Source: Dromaius novaehollandiae
Lineage: Eukaryota; Chordata; Aves; Casuariiformes; Dromaiidae
DNA length: 64,000 bases
Assembly (NCBI RefSeq): GCF_036370855.1
Contig: NC_088105.1
Coordinates: 10,607,619 to 10,671,618 of the forward strand
Direction of reading: 5' to 3'
Below the pieces are notes generated by a model that did not search any database, was not told the DNA's origin, and was given only the letters and a program-made list of their open reading frames with translations. Below, piece after piece: positions 31,621-44,100 of this stretch (positions are counted from its first letter, which is position 1; each line of letters starts with the position of its first letter). Both the position numbers and the translations under genes were made by a program.

Positions 31621-33430
31621 AATATATGTCTTTCTCATTTTTCCCCTTCTTTTTTTTGGAAAGGCTCCAAACTCACAAACAGACCTAAAGTGCTATAAAC
31701 ATATCCAGGGCTAAGCGCTGAGCCCCAAATGTACTCCCTGAAAGCACGGGCCTCGCTGCTACCGCTTCCCAGCTCTGTTTTAAGAGAGCGTTTTATTACC
31801 CGAAATGTCCATCAAGCTGAAGTTGCCTTTGCAGTATTGATGCATACGTAGGGCTAACCGCCACTGTGGCCGAGAAGAGAAATCCCTGGGGAGGACAAGG
31901 TGGTGGCTGCGCGTTAAGGCAACATGCCAAGGCAACCGCTCTTGGGTTAACCTCGCCGGCACCCCAGCCCCATCCCGAAGCCAGGGGAGGGGGTAAATGC
32001 GCCCTGGATGGCCACTGCTCTCCCCCGGCTTTTTCCCTCCCATGCACGCGCCGGGGTGGATTTGCTGATGTGCCACGGGCTTCTCCCAAACTCACAGGTC
32101 AGAGAGGCTGTTGCATCTTCTCCACTGAATAAACATCTCCCTGCAGTGACTGGAAATGACCCTAAATATTGAACTCTGGTGTTTCCTACATGCCGGGAAA
32201 AGTATTAATGTTTATCAGCAGCTTTCTTCCAGCATGTCTCCAGATCCAGCTATTTAGGGGATGCTCCTCTACATCAGCCTCTCTGTTTGCCTGCTGCGAA
32301 CCCATTTTGCCAGGCCCCTGTCAGCACAGGACAACACAAGTGTCTTCTTGACGCCTAAGGGCCATCTCTGCAGAGCTGGGGAGTGCGGCCTGAGGGGAAA
32401 CACAGGGACAGTTGCGAGAGAAATATTTCATTTTTGCAGCCCCATTCCAGCTAGGAAGGCAGTCTTCTCTGAGGGGTACAGGTGGAGCAGACTTCAAGCT
32501 CAGGGTTCCCACTGACTTCAGAAAACCTTGGCGATGGCCCTGGAGGTGACGGGCACCCTTTTGTCAGCTAAAGGCCAACTTTGGGAGCAGCAATGCATGC
32601 TTCTGAGGTCTCCGACCACAGAAACGGGCCCAAACGTGCCCTTACACCCAGCACCAGGCACAGGTGCGTTATGACGTGTCTCAGCAAGAGCTCCAGCGGC
32701 AAAGAGGCCAGTGTCTACTGCATGCATAAAGCAGGGCACAAAGCCGGACACCCAGGCAGGGATTTCCCAGCGCATGGAGACCACCGCAGCAGTTCCCCGG
32801 CACTTCAGACCTCTCAGATAGTGGGTTAATGAAAGCAAATTGACACAGTCAATGGGGAACGTACAGCCAGTGAACTTGCCCAAGCCATTTCGTCACCACC
32901 ACCAAAGCCGCCCCGTGTATCACGCACACGAACAGCAGTGGTAGTGCTTTGGCTACTAAGTGGCTACTTGGCAGAGTTCAAGCCAGTTCAGCAAACTTTG
33001 TCAGCGTTAGCAAAAGCTGGCAACGGCCTGCAGCAGCCATGAGGGGCCAAAAACCACATATGCCTCGTTTCCAGCCAGCCCTTAGTGGAGGGAACATTAC
33101 CATTTATTTTACTGAGCCTGGATGCGCTGCGGAAAGGACTTCATGGCAGACAGCTTCCTGCTACAGTGATGGAGCTTTTCGGAGTCCCCTCCACACTGTA
33201 AATCTTGTCGGGGGAAGAGCAAACAGCACAGCAGTGCCCTGCTGCGAAACTGGCCCTGCCTGCCTCTGCGGTATTTCGTACCCCTTTTCTCCCCAAGTTG
33301 AAAGCTTGAGCGTGAGCTTGAGATGAAAGCTTGAGAGAGTATTTCAAAGTGCTCTGACAGCTCCGCGCTGCCTCCCCTCCTGACAGCTCCAAGGCACCGC
33401 GTCACTCCCTGCAAAACAAACACGCAGGGA
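31621..33430. other. LHX4-ACBD6 convergent intergenic region
   Basis: About 1.8 kb of mixed-composition DNA between the candidate 3' ends of the two convergent genes. There is a further AATAAA at 32128-32133 (+). I see no gene, RNA or recognisable repeat. Confidence 0.55.
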
Positions 33431-33434
33431 CGCT

Positions 33435-33939
33435 GTCTCCACACTGTGCTTTTTTTATTCATAATACTTTGTTTGGGCCCAGGGGAAAAAAATAAACCAA
33501 AACTCAAACCCAACTGAAAAGCTGAGCATCTCGCCTGACCTAGGCAGCTCTCCCCAGAGGTCCCATTCGGTCAGCACAGGCTACTCTGCTGACACATCCA
33601 ATGCAGTAGCTGTGTTTAATATATTAAAACAACATTTGGGGGCTTCTCCAGGCCCTCTCTGCCCTCCCTCCCTCCCCCCCAGGATACTGATACGTTTCAG
33701 AGCATGCGAAATGCTGATCCTGCCCCGCACGGCACCCGTGCTGGGTAAGACAGCCTGCACGCTCGGACACCCAGATGCGCCCAGCCCACCCAAGCACGAG
33801 GCCCTGTGCTCCAACCCCTGCCCTGCAAACCCCAGGGTATTTCAGAGGGCAGTGGGGGGGAGAGAAGGGGCGTTATTGCAGGTCGCGTCCGTCCTCCAAG
33901 CCCTGCGCATGCGCTGCGCGGAGGTGCCCGGCCGTGGGG
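33435..33939 (-). other. ACBD6: ACBD6 3' UTR (approximate)
   Basis: Minus-strand sequence after the ACBD6 stop, to a canonical AATAAA (plus coordinates 33454-33459) followed by GT-rich sequence. An earlier ATTAAA lies at 33615-33620. Confidence 0.5.
33454..33459 (-). terminator. ACBD6: AATAAA poly(A) signal candidate of ACBD6
   Basis: The complement of tttatt, about 480 nt after the stop. Downstream on the minus strand lies GT-rich sequence (gtgtggagac, gcgtgtttgttttg). Confidence 0.55.
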
Positions 33940-34094
33940 TTAGGTCCTGCTGGCCGTGTGCTGCTGCAGCGCAGACGTGATGGCTTTACAGTCTGTCACC
34001 TCCTCGGGCAGGCAGCCGTCTTGGTCCCGCAGCGTGGGGTCAGCACCAGACTTCAGCAGCAGCTCCACGATATCAGAAAACTCGCAGGCGGCAG
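33940..34094 (-). CDS. ACBD6: ACBD6 exon 8 (terminal coding exon)
   Basis: 155 bp after a minus-strand acceptor (ctcccgccag, plus 34095-34104). The first two bases complete an Ala codon with the G of exon 7. It encodes AACEFSDIVELLLKSGADPT, then LRDQDGCLPEEVTDCKAITS and ALQQHTASRT. The stop is TAA (plus 33940-33942). Confidence 0.95.
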
Positions 34095-37000
34095 CTGGCG
34101 GGAGAGAGGGCAGGGTTAGCGCGGGGCTCAGCGGGGAAGGGGCCGACGTGCCGGCGCAGCGTGGGGCGCTTCTGGAGGAGCGCCAGCATCGGCCACCTCC
34201 ACACTTCCCTCCCAGAAGCTGAAGTGCCTTTTCAGCATCTGGCCACGCAGAATGGACCGTTTCTGGGGGCAAAGTTTAGTGGTCAATTTATTACCTGTGT
34301 TTGGATTTAGTGCTGTGAGGGGAAAGGGAAAACACAGCCCTGAAACTTCCCTTTGCCCCGAGTCGTCCAACTACACTTCGGAGCAACAAGCAGCAGCAGC
34401 CAGGCCGGGCTGCAGCATTGACTCGCTGAAGAGCTCAAGCAGCAAAGACAACTATAGCTCCTAGGGGGAGGGAAGAGTAAAAGGAATGAAGAGCCCCAAG
34501 GCCTGAGAAAGCTCCTCTGTGCTACTTGTATAATGACACGGCTGAGGTCGGCCGAAGCGGGCCGGCCCCGTGGGCAACCGCGCTGGGCCGGGCAAGGGCC
34601 AGGCAAAAGCAGCCTGGTTTCGGCAGCCGGACTTCCGTCAGGATGCTCCCAAAAAGCGCTTTCTGAAGCCATTTGAAGACGGGCAACAAGGTGTCCACAG
34701 ACACATTATAATGGCACATCGCCTTTATTTCTAACTAATACCTCCACTAACAATGATTTTTCCAAACTCAAATTACTCTACTGAGATAAAATCAAGTTTG
34801 ACCTGAGCTCTTCCCTGTCCTGAGGACTTAACAGCCCGACAATTTTCAGCTCCTTCTCCACACCTACCTCAGGTGTCTCCTAAAAAGAAAGGACACTTAT
34901 TGAACACCGAGGAGGAGTCGTGCCTGCCTCATGGGGACAGAAGCCCCGGTCCCTGGATTTTCCCTTAGGCCACCTCTGTAACCAGATTCCTGGTGAAGCC
35001 TAAAGACGTCTCGGGCCTGCTCTGCCCTGGGAGCCTTCGAAGACGGCAGCTTCCCGTCTGATTGTTCTGCATCGGTTTTAATTATATTTCAGGCACTTTA
35101 ACAACGTAACCGACTAACTCGTCTTTGCCATTAAATGTAGTAATTAGAGTATCTTTTACATTACTCTGCAGTTTTCTACTGACCCAAAGGGACAAGCAGC
35201 AAAGTTTAATTAAAATAAATTCAACATGTGATTGGAGCCGATATTGAAACAGATTAAAAAAAAAACGGAAGCAAAGGGACTGATGACGAGGCAGGTGGCA
35301 GCAGGGACGTGGGATGAGGCTGGGCAGAGCGAGGCCCCGAGCACCCCGAGGCACGGCGACTCCTTGCCGTGCCCATGCCGCCTGCTGCTAAGCTGCCAAG
35401 GCCGAAACGAGAGCGGCCCCAGTCTCCCTGAAACCACGCCGAGCGCTTGGCTCCTGCGGGATGGTGGCGGCGGGACGGGAGCGGGCATGGGCCCATCCCT
35501 GCGGCACAGGCAGGGTCCCCGGGGACGAGCACAGCTGCGGGATTTATGGCGCCCTGGGAACCTCTATTTGTCAAGGGCCAGAGCGGCAGCCCTGACACTG
35601 GCACGGGTGAAGATGAATTTTCATTCAGCGCAGTTCGCCTCCCGACTCCATTAATCCTCAGGGTTCGGATGATGAATTTCTTTCTTTCTCTCTTTTTTTT
35701 TTTATTTATTTATTTTCGCTCCAGCGTCCCCTCCCACCGCCCTGCCACAGTGCAGAAGGAGCCGAACAGATGGTGCTTCACCAGGAAGACAGAGTGCCCA
35801 GGAGGATACAGAGCCGGCCCACCCCGCGGCCACGTGGCTGCGCGCGCTAGGAGAAGCCTTGATTTCCTCTGGGAGACGCGGAGGCAATGATTTTAGCATC
35901 CCCTGTGGGCGGGTGGATGGATGGATGGAGAGGAGCTGAAGACTAACGGGCCATTTAGCCAGGAGACCGCGCTCATACCAATCAACGCGGTGCCAACTGC
36001 CGCGCGCAACCGCAGGGCCAGTGCCCAGGAGGCGGCCGGTCGCCCGGCGGACCTCCAAGGCTAAGGTGCCTCCGGAGAGTGTAACGGGAAGCCCGGCTGG
36101 GAAGGCCAGGCTGGAGCATTGGCCTCCACTTAACCTCCGATTAAAGCCAGGGTCAGCGCCGAGCACAACGAGACAGAATTTATAACCCGCCGCAGGATGC
36201 AGTTTGACACCGGCTGTAATCAGGAGAGCTGTCACCACAAGGACAGCTGTCAGGCCAAACTCGCTCATAAAAAGGGATGGATAAACCCTAAAAGCAGTCA
36301 CTGTCTTACTGTCCTTGCTTATGGGATTTAACCCTTTCCTGAAAATCTAACACCTTGTAAAGGCATTATTCTGCTCCACACCAGAAGTGACATTTTTCAT
36401 ATGAGCTCTTGCATCTCTCTGCTGCAATTAATGACTTGGTTATGAAGCGCTCACAGAGATCATATTGGGGGATTTTCAGTGAATTCCAGTTCCAGACCAA
36501 TAACCACTCAAATCCAAACAATTCACTAAGTTAACAAGCTATTTGCAGGCTTTGGGTGATTTATTACCAGCTCTGCTAAGTAAGGAAATGAGGAAGGAAA
36601 TCTTTGGCCGACTGGGTTCAGCGATGGTCACCAGGGATGGCAGGACACCCACGGACAGATCAGGCCTGTGCACTAGGGACCTGAAGAGGCTTCCGCCTGG
36701 ACTGCTTACAGGGAAGGGAGCTGGGGTAACACTCAAGGAGAAGAAATGTTTTTTCTTTTTACACTCAAAACTTTTTTGGGAAAAAAGGGGGAAAACTCTG
36801 ATTATTTAAACATCTTAGCTGGCGTGGTGGATCAGAGAAACCATTTCTGACATCCTCTTAATTAAATCAGTTATATTTTTTGTTTGTGTTAAACAACTAG
36901 CGTCCACAACCAGCCAAGGGGATCTACCTGTAAAGGAAATAATTCACATTACGGTAATACATCCACCCTCTGTTTTAGAGTATTCGACTTGCTTTAAGCA

Positions 37001-38105
37001 GGTGCTCTTGGATAAATTGTACACATGCTAGGCTTCTGCACAGCATAGCATAAACTGCTATGTACGCCTTGGTAGATGGATGTCAGTGCTACAGTTAGGG
37101 AGCAGGGGAGGGTATCTCCCCTGAAAAAGGAAAGCCCCAAATTTGGAATGAGTTGGGCAGAGAGAGAGTGTAACATGGTACCCAAACGCCACTGTTCCCC
37201 GGATGCTGTCTGCAGCAGTCGGCAACAGATTTTCTACTTCAGTCAGAACGATAAGAATTGGGAAAACCAGAAGCAAAGATCACGTGGGGAAAAATCATAC
37301 ATTACTGTAACTACATTCTTGTTCAGGGACCCTGGAATTTGGTAGTTTAGATCCAGATCCAAATGTTGCATCTTGGACTGATAGTCTACAAAGTAATTTT
37401 GCCATCCTGCTAATGTCTTTGTGGTGAGACCATGGAGAGAGGAACAGACACAAACACTTCAAGGGTGACAAGTATGTTCTTAATTACACAGTGACAGGCA
37501 TTGAGAGAAAGTATAAAATGATAACTGGATCTGTCTTAATTTTGGAAAAAAATATGATATAGATTAAATCAATAGTCATTTTTATATTCCCTGCACATCA
37601 GCACTGCATGTGTCATTTTAGTCTCTCTACTTTTCTCATGTGGAGATAGAACAATCTTTCAATTAAAAAGATTGCTATAAAACTGCACATCTAATTAGCA
37701 TGTAATTGTAGGAGTGACACAAACTGTAACTTCACCTCATACAAAATACTCTGCTTGCTTCGGCAGCAGAGCACCTGCTGCCGCATCAGTTGGGGTCAGA
37801 CTGGTTTGTAACTGGGACATTCGGAAGTTAAGGTCGTATCGCTCCTCTCCTTCCCCTCGCTGATTGATGTAACTTGTTAGCGCCGGCACAGATCTTCATG
37901 TTGATGTGGCTATGCCACGCTAGGATGTGCTGGTGGAGGTAGCCAGCTGGTTAATCAAACCCAACTCCCTTCCTAACATTTCTGCTGAAATTTGCTTTCT
38001 GCACACAGGATCATTTACTCAAGCTGGAAATCCATCCTGTTAAGAGGCAACAACCAAGCTGAAAGGCAGCTTACCATAATGGAGTGCAGTCTGGCCTTCC
38101 CCGTC
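33940..38105 (-). CDS. ACBD6: ACBD6, acyl-CoA-binding domain protein 6 (last two exons, 5' partial)
   Basis: ACBD6 binds long-chain acyl-CoAs through an N-terminal ACB domain and carries C-terminal ankyrin repeats; it takes part in lipid metabolism and protein N-myristoylation. Only the C-terminal 61 residues are here: exon 7 (complement 38075-38105, DGEGQTALHY plus one base) and exon 8 (complement 33940-34094). Joined, they read GQTALHYAAACEFSDIVELL and LKSGADPTLRDQDGCLPEEV, ending TDCKAITSALQQHTASRT. This is the second ankyrin repeat and tail, nearly identical to mammalian ACBD6. The ACB domain and first ankyrin repeat are encoded beyond the right edge; I searched 38.1-64 kb by eye for the preceding ankyrin exon and did not find it. 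Confidence 0.93.
34095..38074 (-). other. ACBD6: ACBD6 intron 7
   Basis: A 4.0-kb intron in which the window changes from GC-rich to AT-rich. It contains AT-rich unique stretches (35080-35240, 36170-36500) with TAAT cores and a short GGAT repeat near 35921. No exon is supported. Confidence 0.75.
35080..35240. promoter_or_regulatory. AT-rich homeodomain-site element in ACBD6 intron 7 (candidate)
   Basis: A 160-bp AT-rich unique segment with TAATTAG (35141-35147) and the palindrome TTAATTAA (35206-35213). It could be a distal element of LHX4, 5 kb away. This is inference from motif content only. Confidence 0.3.
38075..38105 (-). CDS. ACBD6: ACBD6 exon 7 (31-bp microexon)
   Basis: On the minus strand a gtttttcag acceptor precedes 31 coding bases and a gtaagc donor. 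It encodes DGEGQTALHY, the start of the second ankyrin repeat, matching DNEGQTALHY of mammalian ACBD6. The phase joins exactly to exon 8. The very small size makes it easy to miss in annotation. Confidence 0.88.
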
Positions 38106-41100
38106 CTGAAAAACAGAGACAGACTCGATTTTAGAGGTATAGGCAAGGTCATGGGGATACACGTAAATTCCAGTTTTAAGTAAATAAGGTGAATCATGGC
38201 AATATTTTAATTGACTAGATAAACAGCCCAGGACACCCAGCAACCTAGCAGCTAGGCTCTGAATCATCACCCATCATCCATCCCTATTGATGGATAATCA
38301 ATATCTATCCACGCATAAAAATACGTGGATCACGTCATGACACGAGTATAACTCAGTTCATAGCGTTATCATTTCCAGACTATAAAAATGAAAGATTTCA
38401 ATCCTGTAGCCTTACTTTGGGACCCTCACTAATCCTGATGCTTTGGTGCACCTCTGGAAATGCCTGGTGAGAGCTCCTTTGCAAGCACAGCCTTGGCCAG
38501 CTGTTCAAGAGGAAGGTAAAGCACCTGGACACTGGTACATCTCAGCACACTGCCCTCTCCAGAGCAAGGCAGCACGTGGGCAAATGAAACACTTTTTGTT
38601 CTACTGAATAAGACTTAGGTCCCTGCTCTCCAGGAGGGGTCCGTACAAAGCCGGATCCAAACTCCAGCTAGGTGACAGTCTTTGAAACACCTGCAGTGCA
38701 AGGGTAAGAGCAAACATCACTGTTTGAGGATGTCAGCCCAAAATCCCCCCTCCAGCTAACCCGTATATCATTACATCAGTTGCAATGCTTTCTGTCCTTC
38801 CCTGTTTTTTCCCAAGCCGTGTGATGGGAAGCGTGTCCCGGTCTCACAACCAACAAGCACTGGCACTGCTGGCAGAAGGGAGTGCTTCGCTGGTGAACGG
38901 TTCAGGCTTGCATGGCACATCCTAACAGGGCAAAACCAGGCGTCTCTCCGTGAGCAGCCTCATCCCGCCACAAGAACAGGTAAAATAACAGAAGGAAATA
39001 CTGGCCCCTTTCCTTTCACCACCACACCACGATTAGCCTCTAATTCGGTTCCCTGCTTCTTTAATTTATTCGCAGCTGTTTACGGAAACTCAGTTTTTCA
39101 TTAGCATCATCACTGGGATTAAGATGCAAATTCTACAACCTGCCATGGATCCTGGAGCTGGCAGAAGGGAAAAAGAACAGGAAAACTAGTGGAAATCACA
39201 CACACTGCTGTTTGGAGAGTTCTGGTTTCCAAGCTCGTTATTCTGTCTGATATTAACCACACTCAGCTGAGAAACTAGGAGTGACTGTATTTTGGGATGA
39301 AGGAGCCCAGGCTTTGCACTGGGACACCGTACTAACAGGACAACCGCATTGCACTACAGGAGCAATAGCGACAAAAGAAGCAGCACCAGAGACAAGCCAG
39401 ATGTAAAAGGCATTTGCTGCTGAAACATCTGTTTCCCTTCTTTTCTGGACAAGAGGTGGCAGGTCAGATTTTTCTTCCAATGTGCCGCTGTGCAGTACCT
39501 TATGTACCATTCATGGTACTCGCAGAGATGCGTACAAGTGCCTAATTCCAGGAGACCGTATTTCAGCCCAAATGATACCCGCTGCCCCGACTCCAGCACT
39601 GGCCTTCACCTTCCCCTGAGATGCCGCGGTGAATGCAAACTTCTGGGGAGGGGAGGCAAAGGGGTATCTTGAGATGATACCACCAACAAAACAACCGAAG
39701 GAATCAAGGACAACACTCATTGATTATTCCGCACTAATAAGGTAACTGATGTGATTCAGAGGCACAGAGTGGTGCTTAAGCACATGCCTGCCGGAGGAGT
39801 GACAGGGACTGCACTGACTTCAGCAAAATAGGGAGCAGGGCTGGAGAAGAGGAGGCGGGAGCAGTACAGATGAATTATTGCAAAGGCAGGCTTTAAAATA
39901 TGCAGGTTGTGTGCATGCTGGGGGATGGGGAGCAAGTTCCACTCTGCGCTACCGCTTACAAAATTTCAGCCAACAAAATACTGAGGTGAATTGAATTGGA
40001 GACTCACAATAGGCCTTGGGCAGCCTGACAGAATTCCCTTCCTATCGGAAAGCCTATCCTCAAAACTCCTTACCAAACACAGAGAGCCGATCCAGAAATA
40101 CTACAGGCATTTGTTCCTCTTCCAAAGGTCTGCGTAAAACACTGCTGCTTCAGCAGACCTACAATCAGGCTGGGGGCTAATGAGTCTTTTTATTTCACTG
40201 AGATGTACTTGCTGGCATTTATTAGTCTAAGAACAGAGCGTGAGTCCCAGCATACAAAATGCATCTCTCTAATTCCAATGCTGTTTTTAAAAAGAACGAT
40301 TAATCCAACGTTATGCAAACATTTTTTTACACTTTGTTTAGCCCGTGGCTTTTTTTCCCTTTGAGCCTGACTGCTGGCCAAATGCTATTTGTTATACTTT
40401 TCAGATGCTATGCTCTTTGCTTTTATTTTCTCTGTGACAAATTTTAATCCAGGTAAATGGAAAAAGCTCTAGTGTGGTCACTCACTAAGGGCCTTGAAAT
40501 GCCCTCCTGAGGCTGCCGAGCTCAATCCCTCTTTGATTTGGCTTTTTGGAGTACCATGGCTAATGGGAGACCTACGTGTCCAGCTGCTCTGCGCTACTGA
40601 GACACAGAGCTTGGCTCCAGATACGGCAATGCAACACAAAATGTTCGCACCTGAAAACTAATCAAAGATGGGCCATGAATGCAAGTACCACGGCTCTCAT
40701 TGCAGAAATTACGTGATACGAATATCACCTCCTTGGCTCTGCAAATGTTTGCTGTTTTACAATGAAACAAGAAGTGCAGAAGTGTTCTTAAAATGATTTC
40801 TGCATGGTCTTGATGCAAAGGATATTGCCCAGACATAGGAGTCAGCTACTGTACGGGCAAGTATAAAAACCCTCTGGAGAAGTGGCTGGGAGCAGGACCT
40901 CCCCGCTGTGTAGCAGTGGCCAAGGCATGGGGAAGCACCACCTCCCAGCCCCACACCACCAGCACGGGACCACCACGTCTCGGCCAGGAGAGGAGCATCC
41001 TGAGCAGCTCCTCTGCAGCCAAAAGGAATGCAAAAATGCAGGGATCAAACAAACCACTTTTCTTACTTGGTTTGCAGCCGGGAGCAGTTAATTTTTCTCC

Positions 41101-44100
41101 GTTGAAACCCATCAGGATTTTTGTTGCTTTATTTCATACAAAGCAACCAAGTCAGAGGGGGATGTCTGTCAGGATCGTTTATTTCTTCTCTCTCCAACTT
41201 AGCTTTCCGATTACTGAAATGAAATTCATAGAGAGCTGCAACTGCAACAAAACCCACGGTCTGTCGATACACACTGAAACCAATCGTTTGATAGATCTAT
41301 ACCATAAAAACCTGAACGCTTTAATCCGTTATTTCCAAACTGTGCAGGAGCGGCGGCGGCACTTGCCTTGTGCCAGGACGCCTCCGAGTCCCGCGCGTCC
41401 CGCAGCGTGCGTTAGCTGGCACGGTGCAACGGCGCAGGGCTGAAAAGGAGGAAATCAGTGCGCCGACTGCGTGAAGTTAAACACAAACAGGGGGGAAGGT
41501 TAACCCCAAGCAGTGATATTTAGTGTTTCCGTAAAGCCTTGTGTTCAGTTTTCAAGGCACTGCGCTGATGGATTTGCGTCCCATGGTCCTTACAACAAGA
41601 GCCCTTTCTACGAGAAGCAGCAGCAAGGAGCTCGTTGCAATGGCAGAACAAGTACAGCCAAAGACAAAAAGAGCAGAAAGGAAGCGAGAAATTACAGACA
41701 AATACACATCCAAACGTCAGAGAGCCTCAGTGCTGCACACACAAGTTATGGACGAACAACGGACCCCCCTGAAGCTTCCCTCCATGCTCCCTGATGTGGC
41801 GGTGTCCTGTGAAGCCTTTTACAGCTGTATGTTGCCTCCGGCCAGGGTGGGATGACAGCTAGAGCCACACGGCCCTGAGGGGAGACAAGAGCGGTTCATC
41901 TTAGTGAAACTACATCATACTACAGCAAAAAATTAGCTGCAGCATTGATAAAATCTGGGGATTCCCTCTCCAGAAGCAAATACTACGGCCTTTTCTCAAA
42001 GCCCACAGTACCCATCGATCGCCACAACTGCTACCTGCGAAGGCAAAACTCACTGAATCCAGGCACGCTCCATCGCCACGCATGCTCCTGGGCTGAGAAA
42101 GGTGAGGAGCATCCCACGGGAAATGGTGCTCCGGGTCTCGCCTGGGAGGCAGCTGCAGGCTGCCCTTGAGGAGAGCGAAGCTGCAAAAAGGTGCCAATGG
42201 TATCACGAGGCTGGTAAAACATGGGGGTCACCAAACGTGTTCCTGGACACAGATGACAGCCCCCTGTACAGAACATCTTGAGCAACATCTGAGCTTCAAC
42301 CGCAAATGCCACTGATTTTTCTGTGTGGCCACAGTGTTGGTAACGAGGTGCTAACTTGTAAATAACTGGGACAGCAACGTATCTTTCTGATATGAAGACA
42401 CACAATGAGCACACAGAAAAAAAAATATTTGATATTTTCTAACACTTTCCTCTTTGGGAGCCATTGCATTACACCCTGTAACGCAAATACTTCAAAAATA
42501 AAAACAGGTGTCCAAGTCCACCAAAATCATCAAAACAAAGATGCTACAAAATTACCGGGACCTTCTATGTCCATGGTCTGCAACAGATGCCACTCAATGA
42601 AAATCTTATTGGATACTGGTAACTTATTGGATAACAGGATCGTGTGGTGCTCCTGAGAAATTTAAGCAAGAGAAATGACAGAAGATGGACCGAGCGCAGA
42701 TGGACCAACTGTCTTATCCGTTAAGTGGTACTATGGCTTCTGCGCATCAATTTGGTCTCATAAGTGATAGGATTATATTGGTGCTTCCACCCTGTGTTTG
42801 CTCCTTGGGAATTTTCCTACCCTGCTTAACCTAAATGGAAGATCCCGGACGTGCTGATGGAGGCCTCAGAGGCCTCGTCTCTGCGGTTACCGATCCCCTG
42901 AGTTTGTTCACATGTCCCTCAATCACAGCTCCAAGTGCAGACGCCACAGGGGTGATAAGCACTCGTATAACATGGTGGTTACATGATAAACATATACTAA
43001 CCTTTCCCTTTTGAGTGATAGCACTGGCAGGCTCTTTTTCACGGTATTATTTCCCCACATCACCTCTTTTTCTGCTCATTTGGGGGAAGCCAGAAGGTGC
43101 GTGCTCACTCCAATGTATGGATTCCAAAGGCTGGCAGGGATTGCATGAGATAAGACCGATGAGGTGATAACAGTGTTTAACAGCGCTGGGGCCTGGGCAG
43201 CATGGAGGGGCTGGAGTGAAGATAAATATTTACACTACGTCTTTAGCAGGTGAGTGAATAAAAAGGGCTGGAATAATACAGAATCCGAACAAGCACTGGT
43301 GCTCCGGAGCTGTGAATATAAATCTCTGCAGCCACACGACACAGACTCACTCAAGCCAAGGAGATGAAAAATAGCAAGAAAATACTTCCCTCTACTTTTA
43401 GAAATGGTTTTATTTCTCATTTATTTCCACTTTAGGCTTCAACTTCCCAACAATTTACTTTAACCTCATCATCTTCTTTATCTCTCTCTGAAATTTTATC
43501 CCCGAGATGACTGACGGTGAGACTACAGCTAAAAGCATAGCAGAATTTATATGCTAATGCCTGCTAATAGGTAAAACCAGGCAACGCAGACTGGCACAAC
43601 CAGTCTGAACACCACTGGACAACTCCTCGGATGGCCCCAACACAGCCGTTGTTTTCACGCTTCCTTTGCACACAGCAGCCTGGGTTTGGACACCTGCCAT
43701 TAATACATGCAGGACGAACACTTGTCCGATCAAAGCAGATAGATGAGCGAATCATTACGTGCGCAAATGCTGGCATATAAAAGCAATAGCTTAGTTTGAA
43801 TTTTGATTTCTTTTAAAATCCCTGTTTTACCAGTGTGCACCCACCTGCACATACACTTCTGCTTTTAATGGCCTCCTGATTCTTAAAGCACTACCAATGA
43901 CAGCACAATTACAGAACCATCACCACCAAACAGCTTCATGGAAGAGCATCTAGGCTCCCAAATGGCTCTGACCCTAAGAAAATGATGCAGAACTTCACAT
44001 TTTCTCTCCGTTTTTCGGCTTCTGATTTAGCTAAAGCAAAATATACTTGTGACTGTTCAGCTTCACCTGCTATCTTAGACTCAGTGTCCCAAAGCAGTGC

